Assembly (NCBI GenBank): GCA_036365145.1
Contig: JAEOAD010000034.1
Location: 14,909,501-14,973,500 of the forward strand
Reading direction: 5' to 3'
Origin: Orientallactaga sibirica
Lineage: Eukaryota; Chordata; Mammalia; Rodentia; Dipodidae
Length of the DNA stretch: 64,000 nucleotides
Shown: piece after piece, positions 53,818-64,000 of the stretch
Layout of the letters: each line of letters opens with the position of its first letter
How positions within the stretch are numbered: the first letter of the stretch is position 1
Notes under the pieces: model-generated
The model's input: only the letters and a program-made list of their open reading frames with translations
Databases searched by the model: none
Told to the model about the DNA's origin: nothing
Translations under genes and position numbers: made by a program

Positions 53818-53974
53818 ACTACTCTATTTCTTGTTTGCATAACCACTAACCCTTACAGTGCATGAGAGCTCTCTGTCACATAGCTACCTTGGATTACTAC
53901 TGACATAAGGGGGATCTTATCTAATGGGCCAGGGAAGAGAAGGAATTACATTCCCATCAGACTCTGAAATTTTG

Positions 53975-54072
53975 CAAGGAGTGATGAGGTCTGATTCCTA
54001 TCTGTATCTCCCGCAAGCAGCCCAAGATCTGGCACATAGTAGACATTTGGTAAATATTTGATGAACTAAATT
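53975..54072 (+). mobile_element. L2 3' end remnant
   Basis: 'gcccaagatctggcacatag' and 'acatttggtaaatatttgat' are the L2 3' terminus. Confidence 0.7.
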
Positions 54073-54144
54073 CAACAGCAAATTCCTAGCGCCACCTTGA
54101 CTCTTACACAGATAACAATAATAACATTCACATGAAGATGGTCT

Positions 54145-54315
54145 CAGTTGACATATACAAATGCTCGCTAGGTGGCAGGTTCCAGTCTAAGCACTGTGTG
54201 TGTGCACACAGATTTTAGTCACTTCTCATGACAATGCTACAGGGTCTTGTTTTATAGATGACTGCAAAGAGGTGGAGGAGGGAAGATTGAAATCAGGTTC
54301 AGTGGATGTCCTTGA
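54145..54315 (-). mobile_element. MIR SINE remnant
   Basis: 'gctcgctaggtggcaggttc', 'tcacttctcatgacaatgct' and 'gttttatagatgactgcaaa' in reversed MIR order. Confidence 0.6.
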
Positions 54316-54889
54316 TGTTGAGGATCCCACCCTCTCCTTCTGGAGAAGTGGAAGCATGCTCTCATCTATGAGAGAAGATGCATCTCTACCAGGACCTTGT
54401 TCTGAGTTCCCCAGCCCAAGAGACCTCAGCCTTATCTGTTTCACTTTCATAGAAGATTCTAGATGAAGCCCTGGAAGAGCATACCATGTCTAAGCTTTGT
54501 ATGAGGCCAAGTCCTAACTGAATCCTTGCCCTTGTATTCTTTAACCTTTGCTGGGGAGCAGAGGGACATTCCAGGCAAGGAGTTTAGCCTGAGTATGAAG
54601 GTCTGTATTTGTGTGCATGTGTACAGATGCATACATGTGTATTCATGTGCCTTGCATGTCTCTGTGTGGAAGGATTAGCCTCTAAGACATCACAAAGTCA
54701 CTGGAGATGCTTCACAAGACACACCCTACCAAAGGTATTTTCACTCTATGCTCTACCAGGTAATCCAATCCCAAATCATGTATACTGACTGGGTCCTAGT
54801 GAGACCAGAGACCCCTCTACACAGGAGATGATGTGGTTTTCTTGCTTTTTGAGAAGAACAACCCACTACCCATCTATAACGCATGTATA
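54316..54889. other. Single-copy DNA, no gene seen
   Basis: A GT-rich patch at 54605-54665. No exon or named repeat. Confidence 0.4.
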
Positions 54890-55440
54890 ATAAAATTTAA
54901 ACTTTCCCTCTGCAATAAATAATGCCATAGTGTCCCCAGGGCCTCCAGTTATGTGCACCTAGAGACTCATCTGTAAATCTATTCATTGAAGTTTCTTCCC
55001 TCTAATGGGCTTATTAATGGAGGACTTTTTTTTAAAACATCACATAAAAAATATGGAATGTGGAACTCAGATCTGCCCCCAAACGCCTTTCTGGTTTCTC
55101 CACTTCCTACTACCTCATGCTTTATGCCAAAGTTTATGAGTCTGTAATTTCCTGGAAGTTTATATAGCGTGAAAGAAGGAGATGTGATAAAATATACAGT
55201 TTAATTGTTAAACCCACGTACCAATCTCACTAATGTGCCAGATTAAGACTGTAATGTGAGGAGCTGCAAGGTGGTTAAACTGATTTAGAGCAAATTGTAC
55301 CCCTAAGTCTCTTTATCTGTGCCCATATTTTATGCACCCAGACCTAATAATTTACTTTATTTAGGCTATTGATTTAGAGTCTAAGAATAATAATGTCATG
55401 TTGGGCTGTATGTTATTTAGAATAATCTGCTCTCATGCTG
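54890..55440. other. Candidate conserved non-coding element (best in window)
   Basis: About 550 bp without any repeat, AT-rich but complex, with clustered homeodomain and SOX/LEF-like cores: 'acagtttaattgttaaaccc', 'ctaataatttactttattta', 'ggctattgatttagagtcta', 'agaataataatgtcatgttg'. No open frame of note on either strand. This texture is typical of developmental enhancers; conservation is not tested. Confidence 0.35.
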
Positions 55441-55864
55441 GGCTGGGTGAATATCTCTAAGACAAATCTTGCTCATGGCAGTGTCCCTGCCAGAGGCTCA
55501 GCTCTGCTCCTCCAACATAGCATCTCACTTTGGAGTCACAGCCCAGTCCCTGAGGCTGTCTCCTACGACTGCGTCCAGAGAGGAAAGATGGGAAGTAGTC
55601 ACTGTAACTCTCACCCAGCATCCACAGATAGCATGAAGTCAGCTCTGGGGGCTGGCCATCTTGCTTCAAGCTTTGGCTGTCCACTCTCTGGTCACTGCAA
55701 GTGTCTGACATGAAGCTTGCAATATGCAGCTGTTCAGACAATCTCACACAGTGAATTGACATACCAAGTCAAAGGTCTTTAGCAGCTCCCAATTATGGTC
55801 AATTCTTTTTATTTCAGATCAACAAAGAAGATGAAGGGCTTCCAAACCATCTTATAATGCCACC
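55441..55864. other. Single-copy DNA, no gene seen
   Basis: Overlapping opposite-strand frames of 92 and 101 codons (55435-55762) without domain or splice support. Confidence 0.35.
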
Positions 55865-56113
55865 ATGCTTTTTTAAGTGCATGTGTGTATGTGTGCAGTG
55901 TGCATTCATGTATGTATGTATGTTTGTATATATGTGAGCACTCATATGTGCCCATCCATGTGGAGGCCAGAAGACAATCTTGGGTGTTATCTCAAGTAAC
56001 GCCATCCATCTGTTTTTGAGACAGAGCCTCTCATCAGCCCAGAGTTCACCAGTTAGTCTAGACAGGCTGGCCAACAAGCCCCAGGGATCCTTCTATCTCC
56101 TCCCTGCCTGGCA

Positions 56114-56152
<39 letters not shown>

Positions 56153-56287
56153 TGTGTATAAATGTTCTTGCTCACTGAGCCATCTCTCTAGCTCATGAAC
56201 AGTATTTTTTAACATGAGTTCTGGGGATAAATTCAGATCCTCATTCTTGTGAGACAAGAACTTTAACAACTGAACTATCTCTCTAGC
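55865..56287 (-). mobile_element. B4 SINE with internal (GT)n
   Basis: GT-rich tail, 'atccatgtggaggccagaag', 'tgagacagagcctctcatca', 'gaagccccagggatcc'-like 'caagccccagggatccttct', then (GT)n 56121-56158, a head-like 'ctgagccatctctctagctc' and a second ID-like segment ending 'tgaactatctctctagcacc'. Two head-like segments suggest a partial second SINE. Confidence 0.78.
56121..56158. repeat. (GT)n microsatellite within a B4
   Basis: Eighteen or so GT units with one TT interruption. Confidence 0.95.
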
Positions 56288-56309
56288 ACCTATATTCCTA
56301 TTAGTTTCT

Positions 56310-56725
56310 AACCAGAAACAATTCAATTGTCTATTTTGTGGTATGTTCATATAAGGAAATACTATACAACAATATAAAAGGTTAGGCAGGTGCTATACAT
56401 AGGGATATAAAGAATGTTACAAATAAAACATTGAAGCAAGAAGACTGACATTAATGAGCCCTCATGATATCATCCTTTTCATATGAAGCTCACAAATAGG
56501 TAAAGTACTATGGGGATGGTGGTCAGAATAGAGGTTTCCCCTAAGATAACGGACTACTAGGGATGTAATTATGCTCTGAGGGCTGGGAATAGTCTCCGTC
56601 TGGATTTGGGTGTTGTGTACCAATGGAAAGATTCATTGAACTGTGCACTTGAGTAATGAGTGTCTCCAAAGAGTGTCATATATGCCATTGTAAATAAAGA
56701 AGTTATAAATATTAATGAAAATAGG
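56310..56725 (+). mobile_element. Old L1 3' region, forward
   Basis: 'gaaatactatacaacaatat', 'gacattaatgagccctcatg', 'catgatatcatccttttcat', 'tcattgaactgtgcacttga' and 'gccattgtaaataaagaagt' are in forward L1M 3' order. The only confident plus-strand L1 piece here. Confidence 0.75.
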
Positions 56726-56821
56726 TACCCTGCAGTGTGTGTTCATATTAACCACTTTAGTCCAGATGAAAAATGTCAGGCACAATCACACAGGTCAGAA
56801 GCCATAATAAGGCATTGTACA

Positions 56822-57031
56822 GCTAATGGTTCCCCAAGTCAGGCATCCCTGAAAATCACCTAGAAAGCATGGTAGTACAGCTTCCTGGCTCCACCCCCAG
56901 AGTTCTGGATTCTGGTTGTACCTGAGTGCCTTTTTTTTTTTTTAAGCTTCCAGATGATGAGGGCATTTTTTTTAAAAAGATTTTTATTTTTATTTATTTA
57001 TTTTTTTGAGAGAGAGAGAGAGGGAGAAGAG

Positions 57032-57070
<39 letters not shown>

Positions 57071-57285
57071 GGAGCACTAGGGCCTCCAGCCACTGCAAAT
57101 GAACTCCAGATGCATGTGCCACCATGTGCATCTGGCATCTGGCTTACATGGGACCTGGAGAATCAAACCAGGGTCCTTAGGCTTTGCAGGCATGTGCCTT
57201 AACCACTAAGCTACCTCTCCAGCCTGATGAGGACATTCTTAACTCACAGACCACACCTTGAGTAGCTCTGGTTTATTGTCTCCAG
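56822..57285 (+). mobile_element. MER5A-type hAT MITE split by a DIP
   Basis: 'catccctgaaaatcacctag', 'ctggctccacccccagagtt', then after the DIP 'cagaccacaccttgagtagc'. Matches MER5A with the insertion near 'caggtgatg'. Confidence 0.78.
56969..57225 (-). mobile_element. DIP SINE with long (GA)n tail
   Basis: (ATTT)n and about 60 bases of GA, 'gaatgggagcactagggcct', 'atgtgccaccatgtgcatct', a 7-bp internal repeat 'gcatctggcatctggc', head 'aagctacctctccagcc'. Duplication 'gatgagggcatt' / 'gatgaggacatt' (56956-56967, 57226-57237). Confidence 0.94.
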
Positions 57286-57496
57286 GAACAAAGGAGACAC
57301 ATGTTTAGCATCCGTGGTCCAGTAAAGTTCATATGCCAAGGTGGCCCCTTTTGTGAGGTCTGCGATTGGGTTTTCTCCTCAGAGAACTCGGATTCTTCCT
57401 TTCTCACTAATTGTATTAGTGAAACCTTACACTGTTAATTTGCTTGCTAATCTTAAACAAGCTGCTTCACATCTTTCAGCCTTAACTTCTACAATC

Positions 57497-57497
<1 letters not shown>

Positions 57498-57535
<38 letters not shown>

Positions 57536-58093
57536 CATTATACATGTTCAGGTCTGTGAACGTGGGTATGTATGTACTGTGTGTGTGTACGCATTATACA
57601 TGTTCAGGTCTGTGAACGTGGGTGTATGTATGTGCTGTGTGTGTGTGTACGCATTATACATGTTCAGGTCTGTGAGCGTGGGTATGTATGTGCTGTGTGT
57701 GTGTGTGTACGCATTATACATGTTCAGGTCTGTGAGCGTGGGTATGTATGTGCTGTGTGTGTGTGTACGCATTATACATGTTCAGGTCTGTGAGCGTGGG
57801 TATGTATGTGCTGTGTGTGTGTGTACGCATTATACATGTTCAGGTCTGTGAGTGTGGGTATGTATGTGCTGTGTGTACGCATTATACATGTTCAGGTCTG
57901 TGAACGTGGGTATGTATGTGCTGTGTGTGTGTGTACCCATTATACATGTTCAGGTCTGTGAACGTGGGTATGTAAGTGCTGTGTGTGTGTGTACGCATTA
58001 TACACGTTCAGGTCTGTGAACAGGGGTATGTATGTGCTGTGTGTGTGTATGCATTATACATGTTCAGGTCTGTGAACGTGGGTATGTATATGC
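57498..58093. repeat. Minisatellite: ten copies of a ~58-bp unit containing (GT)n
   Basis: After a (GT)n run (57498-57532) the phrase 'cattatacatgttcaggtct' + 'gtga(a/g)cgtgggtatg' recurs ten times, starting at 57535, 57591, 57651, 57711, 57769, 57827, 57879, 57937, 57995 and 58051. Spacing is 52-60 bp, mostly 58, and varies with GT number. Substitutions (gaacg/gagcg) group neighbouring copies, as expected of local duplication. Open frames of 70-116 codons here come from the repeat alone. Confidence 0.97.
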
Positions 58094-58336
58094 CACCGCA
58101 CATGTGTCAGTCCTCAACTTCCACATTGTTTGAGGCAGAGACTCCAGTTTGCTGCTTTGTGTGACAATGAGTTTCTGGATTATCCTGTCTCCACTTCCCT
58201 TCTTGCAAGCTGTGGGAGTTCTGGGGTCACAGATGTCTATGCTGCTGCATCTGCGTTTATTTGAGTTTTGGGGATCTGAACTCAGGTTCTAACAATTGTG
58301 AGGCAAACGTTTTACCCAGAGTCATTTCCCAAGCCA
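58094..58336 (-). mobile_element. B4-like SINE
   Basis: 'cacatgtgtcagtcctcaac', 'gtttgaggcagagactccag', 'gagttttggggatctgaact', 'gttctaacaattgtgaggca' and a head-like 'gtcatttcccaagcca', reversed and diverged. Its GT-rich tail is probably the source of the adjacent minisatellite. Confidence 0.65.
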
Positions 58337-58499
58337 TACTTCTCATCATTGAAGTGAGAGAAGTGTTCCAACAATGAATGATTCCTCTGAGCTACTGGGT
58401 TAGAATCTGGCTTCTTTGCAATGGTCTAGGAGATAACTTCTCTGGGATAGACTCGTCCTCCTCTTTAGTGCCATGTTTGACCACTTTTTCATCTTGCTC

Positions 58500-58892
58500 A
58501 GTCTTCTATAGTCACACTGACCTTTCTCCTTTGATATAAACCTTGTTTCTATCCCAGGGCCTTTGTACCTTCTGTTTCTCTCTCTGAAGTACTATCTTCC
58601 AGACCTCACATAAATCTCTTCTGCATCCCTCCTGCCTGAGGTCACACATCATGTTTTTGCAGAGGTCTTCTCCACTGAAACTAGGTACCCTGGTTCTTTC
58701 AGAGTATCCACAGTTATTACCATGGTTTGTAATCATGTGTTGTTGAACTGCTTGCTGTGTGTTCATCTCTCCATTGCCGGCGCCATGAGCCCAGGAACCT
58801 AGGCCACTTTGTTTCCATTGTATGCTCAGGACCTTGGACAGTGTCTGGCAAAAAAGAGCACATTAAATATTTGTTGAACAAATGAGTGGATA
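58500..58892 (+). mobile_element. L2 LINE 3' region
   Basis: 'cccagggcctttgtaccttc', 'agacctcacataaatctctt', 'gcctgaggtcacacatcatg', 'ggacagtgtctggcaaaaaa' and 'ttaaatatttgttgaacaaa' are L2 in full order to its 3' end. An 84-codon opposite frame is incidental. Confidence 0.85.
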
Positions 58893-59690
58893 TGATTGTG
58901 TTTGTCTCCCTCCTTTGGAAGCAGCAAAGTGCTATGCAAACATCAGATGTCTCAGTGCCTGATCTTCCTGCTTCGTTTAGGTCCTTGGGGATTGTGATCC
59001 TGCTCTTTGCCTAGGTTTCCACTTCTCCTAGTCCCCAACATAATTGTCCATTTCTGTGTCTGGCCAGAGACTCGGCGTCTCTCAGCCAGACTGTTGTAAT
59101 AATCGCCTGTGTCCCACAGGGCACTGTGGCTTGCAAGGGACAGCCACCCAGCTCAATGGACAAGAAGCAGAAAAATGGAATTTACTGTAAGAACACTCTA
59201 TTCCTCCAGGAATCCAAGGTCAGACACATGGCTGGACCTCAGGAATGGGTGGTGCCAGACTCTCAAAATATCTCTAGTCTTTTTCACAAAGTGCTTTATT
59301 TTCCTTTCTCTTTCTTTTGATATTTCCTTCTTTCTTCCTCTTCATCTCTGAAGCCTGGATCCTGACAAAGTACTTGTCTTTGCATCTCCCCTCCACATGT
59401 GCCTTGTCAAGCTCCACACCTTGTAGGACTAACCATCACTGTGGGACTTCCTGGCTATCTTGAGTTCCATGTATTAGCATAGGCTCTGCTCAGGCAATTT
59501 CCTCAAAGCCAGATAGCTGTGGCCAAGACATAAGGCCACATAGATAGGAGCTTGGCAGAGCATGGATAGAGGAGGAGGACTAAAGAACCAGAGTGTCCTC
59601 CTGATGTTGGCCTTCTCATGCAGTTACTTCTTTCCTCAAACCCTGCTGCAAGGAAGATGCCACCACAGCTGGGATCTTGTCTTGTTTAAT
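58893..59690. other. Single-copy DNA, no gene seen
   Basis: Overlapping plus frames of 80 and 64 codons at 59109-59351 have a Lys/Gln-rich start (from the 'acaagaagcagaaaaatgg' stretch) but no recognised domain. No named repeat. Confidence 0.35.
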
Positions 59691-59768
59691 GCTGTATTCC
59701 CAGTGCATTGCAGTATGACTGGCACATAAAAATACTTAGAAGATGTGTGTTAAATGAGTAAAGGAACC
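59691..59768 (+). mobile_element. L2 3' end remnant
   Basis: 'atgctgtattcccagtgcat', 'tgactggcacataaaaatac' and 'gtgttaaatgagtaaagg' match the L2 terminus. Confidence 0.65.
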
Positions 59769-61235
59769 TCTGAGTATGGCACATGAAACCTCTGTGGTTG
59801 TCATTCCCAGCTGCCAGCTCCACCTCTATGACTGTCACCTCTGCCCCCACCTGATCTCACTATGATCTGCTCATGCAGGTTCCAGTTTCTGTCAAACAAA
59901 ACCCTTCCGAACCTATGGGGAATGACTCACTGCCACCTCCTCTTTCCTCAGTTCTCATAGTCTGATTCAGCATTTATGGGATGTGGCACCTTTTTCCATT
60001 TGACATTTCAAGTTTCTGGTTTCAGAATGGATGGGCTGTTTTAAAAGTCTGTCTTGTCATTGGATTTGGGCTAGAGTCATCTTGGTAAATGCATGCCTCT
60101 GCATTGGAATAGAAGCTTCTTGCTTTCCAAAACCACATCTTATGCGAGTGGTGCAGTTGGTTAGTACACAGTAGTTATACAAAACTACATCTTTATATCA
60201 CTCCACTGTTCAGTTTAATGCATTCCTTGCCTCATATTATGGTTTCTTTATAATAAATATCAGGAATAATGTTCTATTTGTCTTTGTGTTTCTTGAGCTC
60301 CAGGAAGGATATAGTTGTTTTAGCAGGAATGTACTGAAGCTGTAGCAGATTACATTGGTCACAATTATGCACACCTGTTGGATTCAAGAGAGCAGCAGGG
60401 CTGGGCCCAGGAGCTGTTAGTCTCCACTTGAATTGAAATGTGATACCAACACCACTTCTGGAATGATCTGCAGAGCCTGGGTAAGGCAAATCAATTCTCT
60501 GATTGGTTTGGTATCAGGATGAAGTATAGTAACAGAATTTTATGGCTTTGAAGCAGGAAAAGGATTTAGTAGAGGGCACTGGGCACTTATAAATGATTAG
60601 AAGGAATTGAGATGAGGATGTCATGAGATTGTCTATTGAGTGAAAGGTCATTCAACTAGAGCTGTGGTCCAGAAGACAGAGAGATGCAGCTGACTCCAAA
60701 ACATCTTCCCTGGCCCACAAAGCTGATGGCTAGAATGCCATTTATATTAATACCCACATCTCTAAGAGGCAGGAAATAACCTGTGACTCCCTTATACTAT
60801 CAAAGCCTCACATCAGTGTAGCTCGTGAATAGGGTTTTGTCTCTAAATCTGTAGCTAGCTACAAGGGTTTTTGGAAAATGTGGTTTTTAGCTTCTCAACT
60901 TTGAGGTACAGGAAGACACATGATAAAAGGGGGATAGATTCCAAGTGCCATCTAACCCCAACTTCCATAGTTTCCACTCAGCTGTCAGCTAGTGATAGTC
61001 CACATGCTCAGAACACTGACATGGATGCAAGTGTTCTGCAAGTAAGTGGAGTTAGTTGCAGCTGTTGTCTTTTTGACAGTGTTCCTAGTCTAGTTTCTGA
61101 TTGGCAAAGTCCGATAAAGATTGTGATCAGGGACCATCATTTCCTTCTTTTGCTCAATAATCCAGAAAGAATTGTGCTTTAGTTCATAGACTACTTGAGC
61201 TAGAAGAAACAACCCACTGCTCAGAATCCCCCTAC
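59769..61235. other. Single-copy DNA, no gene seen
   Basis: The longest stretch (about 1.5 kb) without a recognised repeat. Open frames reach 103 codons (60871-61182) with no domain-like features. No splice-flanked exon stands out. Confidence 0.35.
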
Positions 61236-61300
61236 CCTCCTTCCATTTCTCATATGGGGAAACTGAGGCTCCCAAGGGAAAAAGGTCACCTGGATAGAGC
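61236..61300 (-). mobile_element. MIR remnant
   Basis: 'ctcatatggggaaactgagg' then 'ctcccaagggaaaaaggtca' is the reversed MIR core. Confidence 0.5.
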
Positions 61301-61544
61301 TGAATTCTCCAACTACACTCTTGACTTTCTGTTAGAAAGTATTTTGCTGCCCTTTGTTCCCTCATATGCTTGTGATGATGTATTATAATTTTACAAAGGA
61401 GGAGATCCCGGGTCTGATAAGGCAAGTGCAGCTGCATCTCTCTCTTAGCACAAGTGTGGCCATCTCTCTGGACCCAAGATGGAACCAGAAGCCTGCCTCC
61501 CTGCCTGTCCTCCACCTTCTCTGTCTGCTATCTGTGTGACCATT

Positions 61545-61690
61545 GGCACATGACCTAATCTCTCAGTGCTGTCTTCTCTTCTATAAAAATGGATTCAATA
61601 AAAGTACCCACCCCAGGAGCTCTTAGTAAAATACATAGCATGGTACCAAGAACATCATTGGCATCCAATAAACGTTAGCAATTGCCATAT
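61545..61690 (+). mobile_element. MIR SINE remnant
   Basis: 'acatgacctaatctctcagt', 'cttctataaaaatggattca' and 'ttggcatccaataaacgtta' follow MIR order to its 3' end. Confidence 0.65.
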
Positions 61691-62220
61691 TGCTGAGGCT
61701 TTTCCATGAACGTTTTCAAGGGCATATTCAGTTAGGATTACATTGGTTCCAAAGAGGCTGGTTTCCATAAAACAACAAAATAAAGTCAAGCAGAATAAAG
61801 CAAGCTACAATCTAGGCAGAAAAGAGCTTGTCTCTTAAGGGGCAGGCTGGCCTCCTGCAGCTATGGTGGTGTCCGCCTTCTTGGAATCTTTTGGGAGGAG
61901 CCATAAACGGAACATTTTCAAGCATCTCCCTGATGTGCTATAGGGGTTGGCTTCACAGGGTAACAGTGGCTTCTTTGGACCTCAGGTGTATTTTACCCTC
62001 ATGGGTTAAAAAGGAAAGTCTTACAGAACCTGCATTAGTACTGAGCTCCAACCTCCAAAACAGCTTTGCTCCTGGTCCAGGTCTTTACACATGCCATGTC
62101 CAGTTTTCACTGCAAGTCTCTTCATGGAGTCAACTGGCAGCCAGCTGACTTCTGGCTCTCAAGAGAATGAGAAATGAGGGATGAGGGCACTGAGACCAGC
62201 CACAGACAGTAGGAGGGGAT
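61691..62220. other. Single-copy DNA, no gene seen
   Basis: A 106-codon plus frame (61828-62148) has no recognised domain. No named repeat. Confidence 0.35.
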
Positions 62221-62392
62221 CCTGCTAAATGCCAGATACTAATGGGACAGACATCTTATACTTCTCCCAGCAGTTGTGAGAGATGGGGCATGACTATCAT
62301 TTTTCCAACAAGGGATTTGGTCTTGGAGGAAGATCATGCCTAAATCACAAAGCTGTATGCTACCCAGGATTAGAACTGTAAATAGTCTGTGT
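62221..62392 (-). mobile_element. MIR SINE remnant
   Basis: 'tgccagatactaatgggaca', 'atcatttttccaacaaggga' and 'cctaaatcacaaagctgtat' in reversed MIR order. Confidence 0.5.
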
Positions 62393-63066
62393 AAAAACTG
62401 GTTTCCTTCTTCATGCCTCCTGCCTTATAGGAGAGGAAAGTGGAGAAAGGCAGGGGTGAAGTGATAAATGCCGAAAAGCATGTTTATGAATTCATCATGG
62501 CATGGAGATGGGGGCTTGGAGAATATTACAGGGAGCAACTCTTGTTCAACATCTGCTTAGGCCTGTGTTAGTGTAACCCTAGTAATCATTCGCTTACTTG
62601 TTTGTCCAGCTCTTCCTCATGCATTTGCCTCTCTTACTGGAGAGCTTTCTGGTTTCCATGGAGTGCCCAACCATCCCCTTGTTCTTTCTCCACAGTGGGA
62701 CTCCAGTCTTACTTGTGATGGCCATATGTCAGACTGGAATTATATTGCTCATCTCTTTAGACATGTCCAAATGACTAAGCTTTGTTTAATGAGATTGTGG
62801 GAAGTCTCCAGGAAGACTTTTTGAAGAGAGCTAATTCAACATGACCACTCTTTGCACTCTCCACCTTCCTGCTCCTGTGTCATTTCAACCAGAGTGATGG
62901 TGAAGTGGGTTTTCAAATAGGCATGGTATAGGAATGTGGAGAAAATGAAAGAAATAGCCTGAGTCTCTGACACATGCTTGTTTTTACTTGAGAGGAATGG
63001 ATGTCCTTCCTGTCAAAAACATTGTCAGTCTGGGTTTTGGGTGACAGGCCATCAAACCTAAGCTTT
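62393..63066. other. Single-copy DNA, no gene seen
   Basis: No named repeat or exon; a weak L2-like CT-rich texture at 62580-62700. Confidence 0.4.
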
Positions 63067-63071
63067 CTAGA

Positions 63072-63417
63072 TGTTGCAGTCAGGTTCGCATTGCTGGCAG
63101 AAAACACCCAACCAAGAACAGCTTTGGGAAAATAAAGGTTTATTTTGGCTTACAGACTCGAGGGGAAGCTCCATAATGGCAGGGGAAAATGATGGCCTGA
63201 AAAGAGAGTGAACCTCACCTCCTGTCCAACATCAGATGGACAATATCTGCAGGAGATTGTGCCAAATACTGGCAAGGGGAAGCTGGCTATAATACCCAGA
63301 AGCTGGTCCCACAATACACCACCTCTAGGAGGTGTTAATTCCCAAATCTCCATCAGCTGGAAACCTAGCGTTCAGAACACCTAAGTTTATGGAGGACACC
63401 TGAATCAAACCGCCACA
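63072..63417 (-). mobile_element. MaLR solo LTR, reversed
   Basis: 'tgttgcagtcaggttcgcat', 'aaataaaggtttattttggc', 'ggcaggggaaaatgatggcc' to 'gaatcaaaccgccaca'; 346 bp with TG…CA ends. Flanks CTAGA / TTAAA agree at three of five bases, so the duplication is decayed. Closest relative is 7919-8273. Confidence 0.9.
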
Positions 63418-63422
63418 TTAAA

Positions 63423-64000
63423 TATATCTCCTTTGTGGACAGGATTGTTTTTGCCAACATGGAGGTATAGGATATGACATTCCCTGAAAGATCTATATCT
63501 AAGAAAAGAGATGAAACAGGTCTCAAGTCCTGACAGGAGCAGAGGAGTCAGTGGAGGCTGACAGCAGCAGAGTGCTGTGAGCATCTGGACAGTGAGAAAT
63601 GCTTAGAACTGCAAGGTGTGGGTCCTCTTAGACCCAATATGTTCTCACCTAAGTCTCAATAAGCAAGAGATTTCCATGCAGGAGGTAGACATAGCTGTGT
63701 GTAGAGGGCAAGGAAGAGTTCAGAATGGGGAGTTCTCCTGTATTCATGAGTAATGAGTGTTTTGGTTAGAAAGGGGGTGTGACTGTCAGGGCTAAGGGCA
63801 GGCCATGAGCAGGCTGGTGACCTCTCATCATCTCTGAACATCAGTGTCCTCCTCTCACTCAGCCCCACCCCCATGCTGGCATAGAGGTCAACCATGGGCA
63901 TCTCCCAAGTCGTAGCTTACCATGAAGAAAGACCTGATTTTAGTACACTTTGCAGTGTTTGGAACCTGATTTTTAAAAGAAATTCTGCATTGCTCTTTTT
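63423..64000. other. Single-copy DNA, no gene seen
   Basis: No named repeat; an 81-codon minus frame (63656-63901) without support. Confidence 0.4.

Noticed and set aside
57501..57851. 116-codon frame with repeated Cys/Val-rich and 'ALYMFRSV'-type peptides
   Set aside because: It is the three-phase translation of the 58-bp minisatellite and GT runs, with similar frames on the opposite strand. No start context or domain.
57535..58093. Regularly spaced repeats as a possible CRISPR array
   Set aside because: Units are contiguous with no unique spacers, contain GT microsatellite, and the DNA is mammalian.
61090..61515. 141-codon minus-strand frame
   Set aside because: Passes through a MIR-like remnant and has no domain-like composition or supporting signals.

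Overview
This window is vertebrate nuclear DNA, mammalian and rodent. It is AT-rich, full of interspersed repeats, and carries no bacterial-type gene organisation. Two repeat families point to the jerboa family (Dipodidae, for example Jaculus). The first is a tRNA-headed SINE of the B2 superfamily (called DIP here) with a GA-rich/(AAAT)n tail. The second is a young B1 (7SL-derived) variant whose 3' end reads ...GAGTGAGACCCTACCTC. The family assignment is recalled knowledge matched by eye; no database search was run.

I find no protein-coding gene, no convincing exon, and no rRNA, tRNA or CRISPR locus. Nearly all open frames are short and fall in repeats or low-complexity tracts. The window is best read as intergenic or deep intronic DNA. 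It is described below mainly as a stratigraphy of transposable elements, with a few single-copy stretches that could be conserved non-coding elements.

Layout. 0.5-4.2 kb: degenerate minus-strand L1 with B1 insertions and a B4. 4.2-6.7 kb: three old LTRs and a MIR. 6.7-8.9 kb: a Tigger-type DNA transposon split by a DIP, itself split by a full MaLR provirus, itself split by an L1 3' stub. 8.9-14.4 kb: mostly single-copy DNA with LTR, MIR and L2 remnants. 14.4-16.0 kb: L1 (ORF2-derived) with a DIP. 17-25 kb: MIR, L2, L1 and old LTR remnants, a head-to-head DIP pair and B4 elements. 26-31 kb: MaLR and MLT2-like LTRs and two plus-strand B4s, one containing an unrelated GC-rich LTR-like insert. 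31-37 kb: mainly single-copy. 37-46 kb: many MaLR LTRs, L1 3' sequence and microsatellites. 46.9-49.1 kb: an intact, young, non-autonomous MaLR element inside a DIP. 49-54 kb: L1 3'UTRs, LTRs, MER5A, and a MIR split by a B4. 54.9-55.4 kb: a candidate conserved non-coding element. 55.9-58.9 kb: B4, L1, MER5A split by a DIP, a 58-bp minisatellite and L2. 59-64 kb: mostly single-copy, ending with a MaLR solo LTR.

The strongest observations are the 47.1-49.1 kb MaLR element (401-bp LTRs differing at 4 positions, perfect 5-bp target duplication, tRNA-Leu-like primer site), the four-level nest at 6.7-8.9 kb, and the 10-copy minisatellite at 57.5-58.1 kb. I saw no new gene system.
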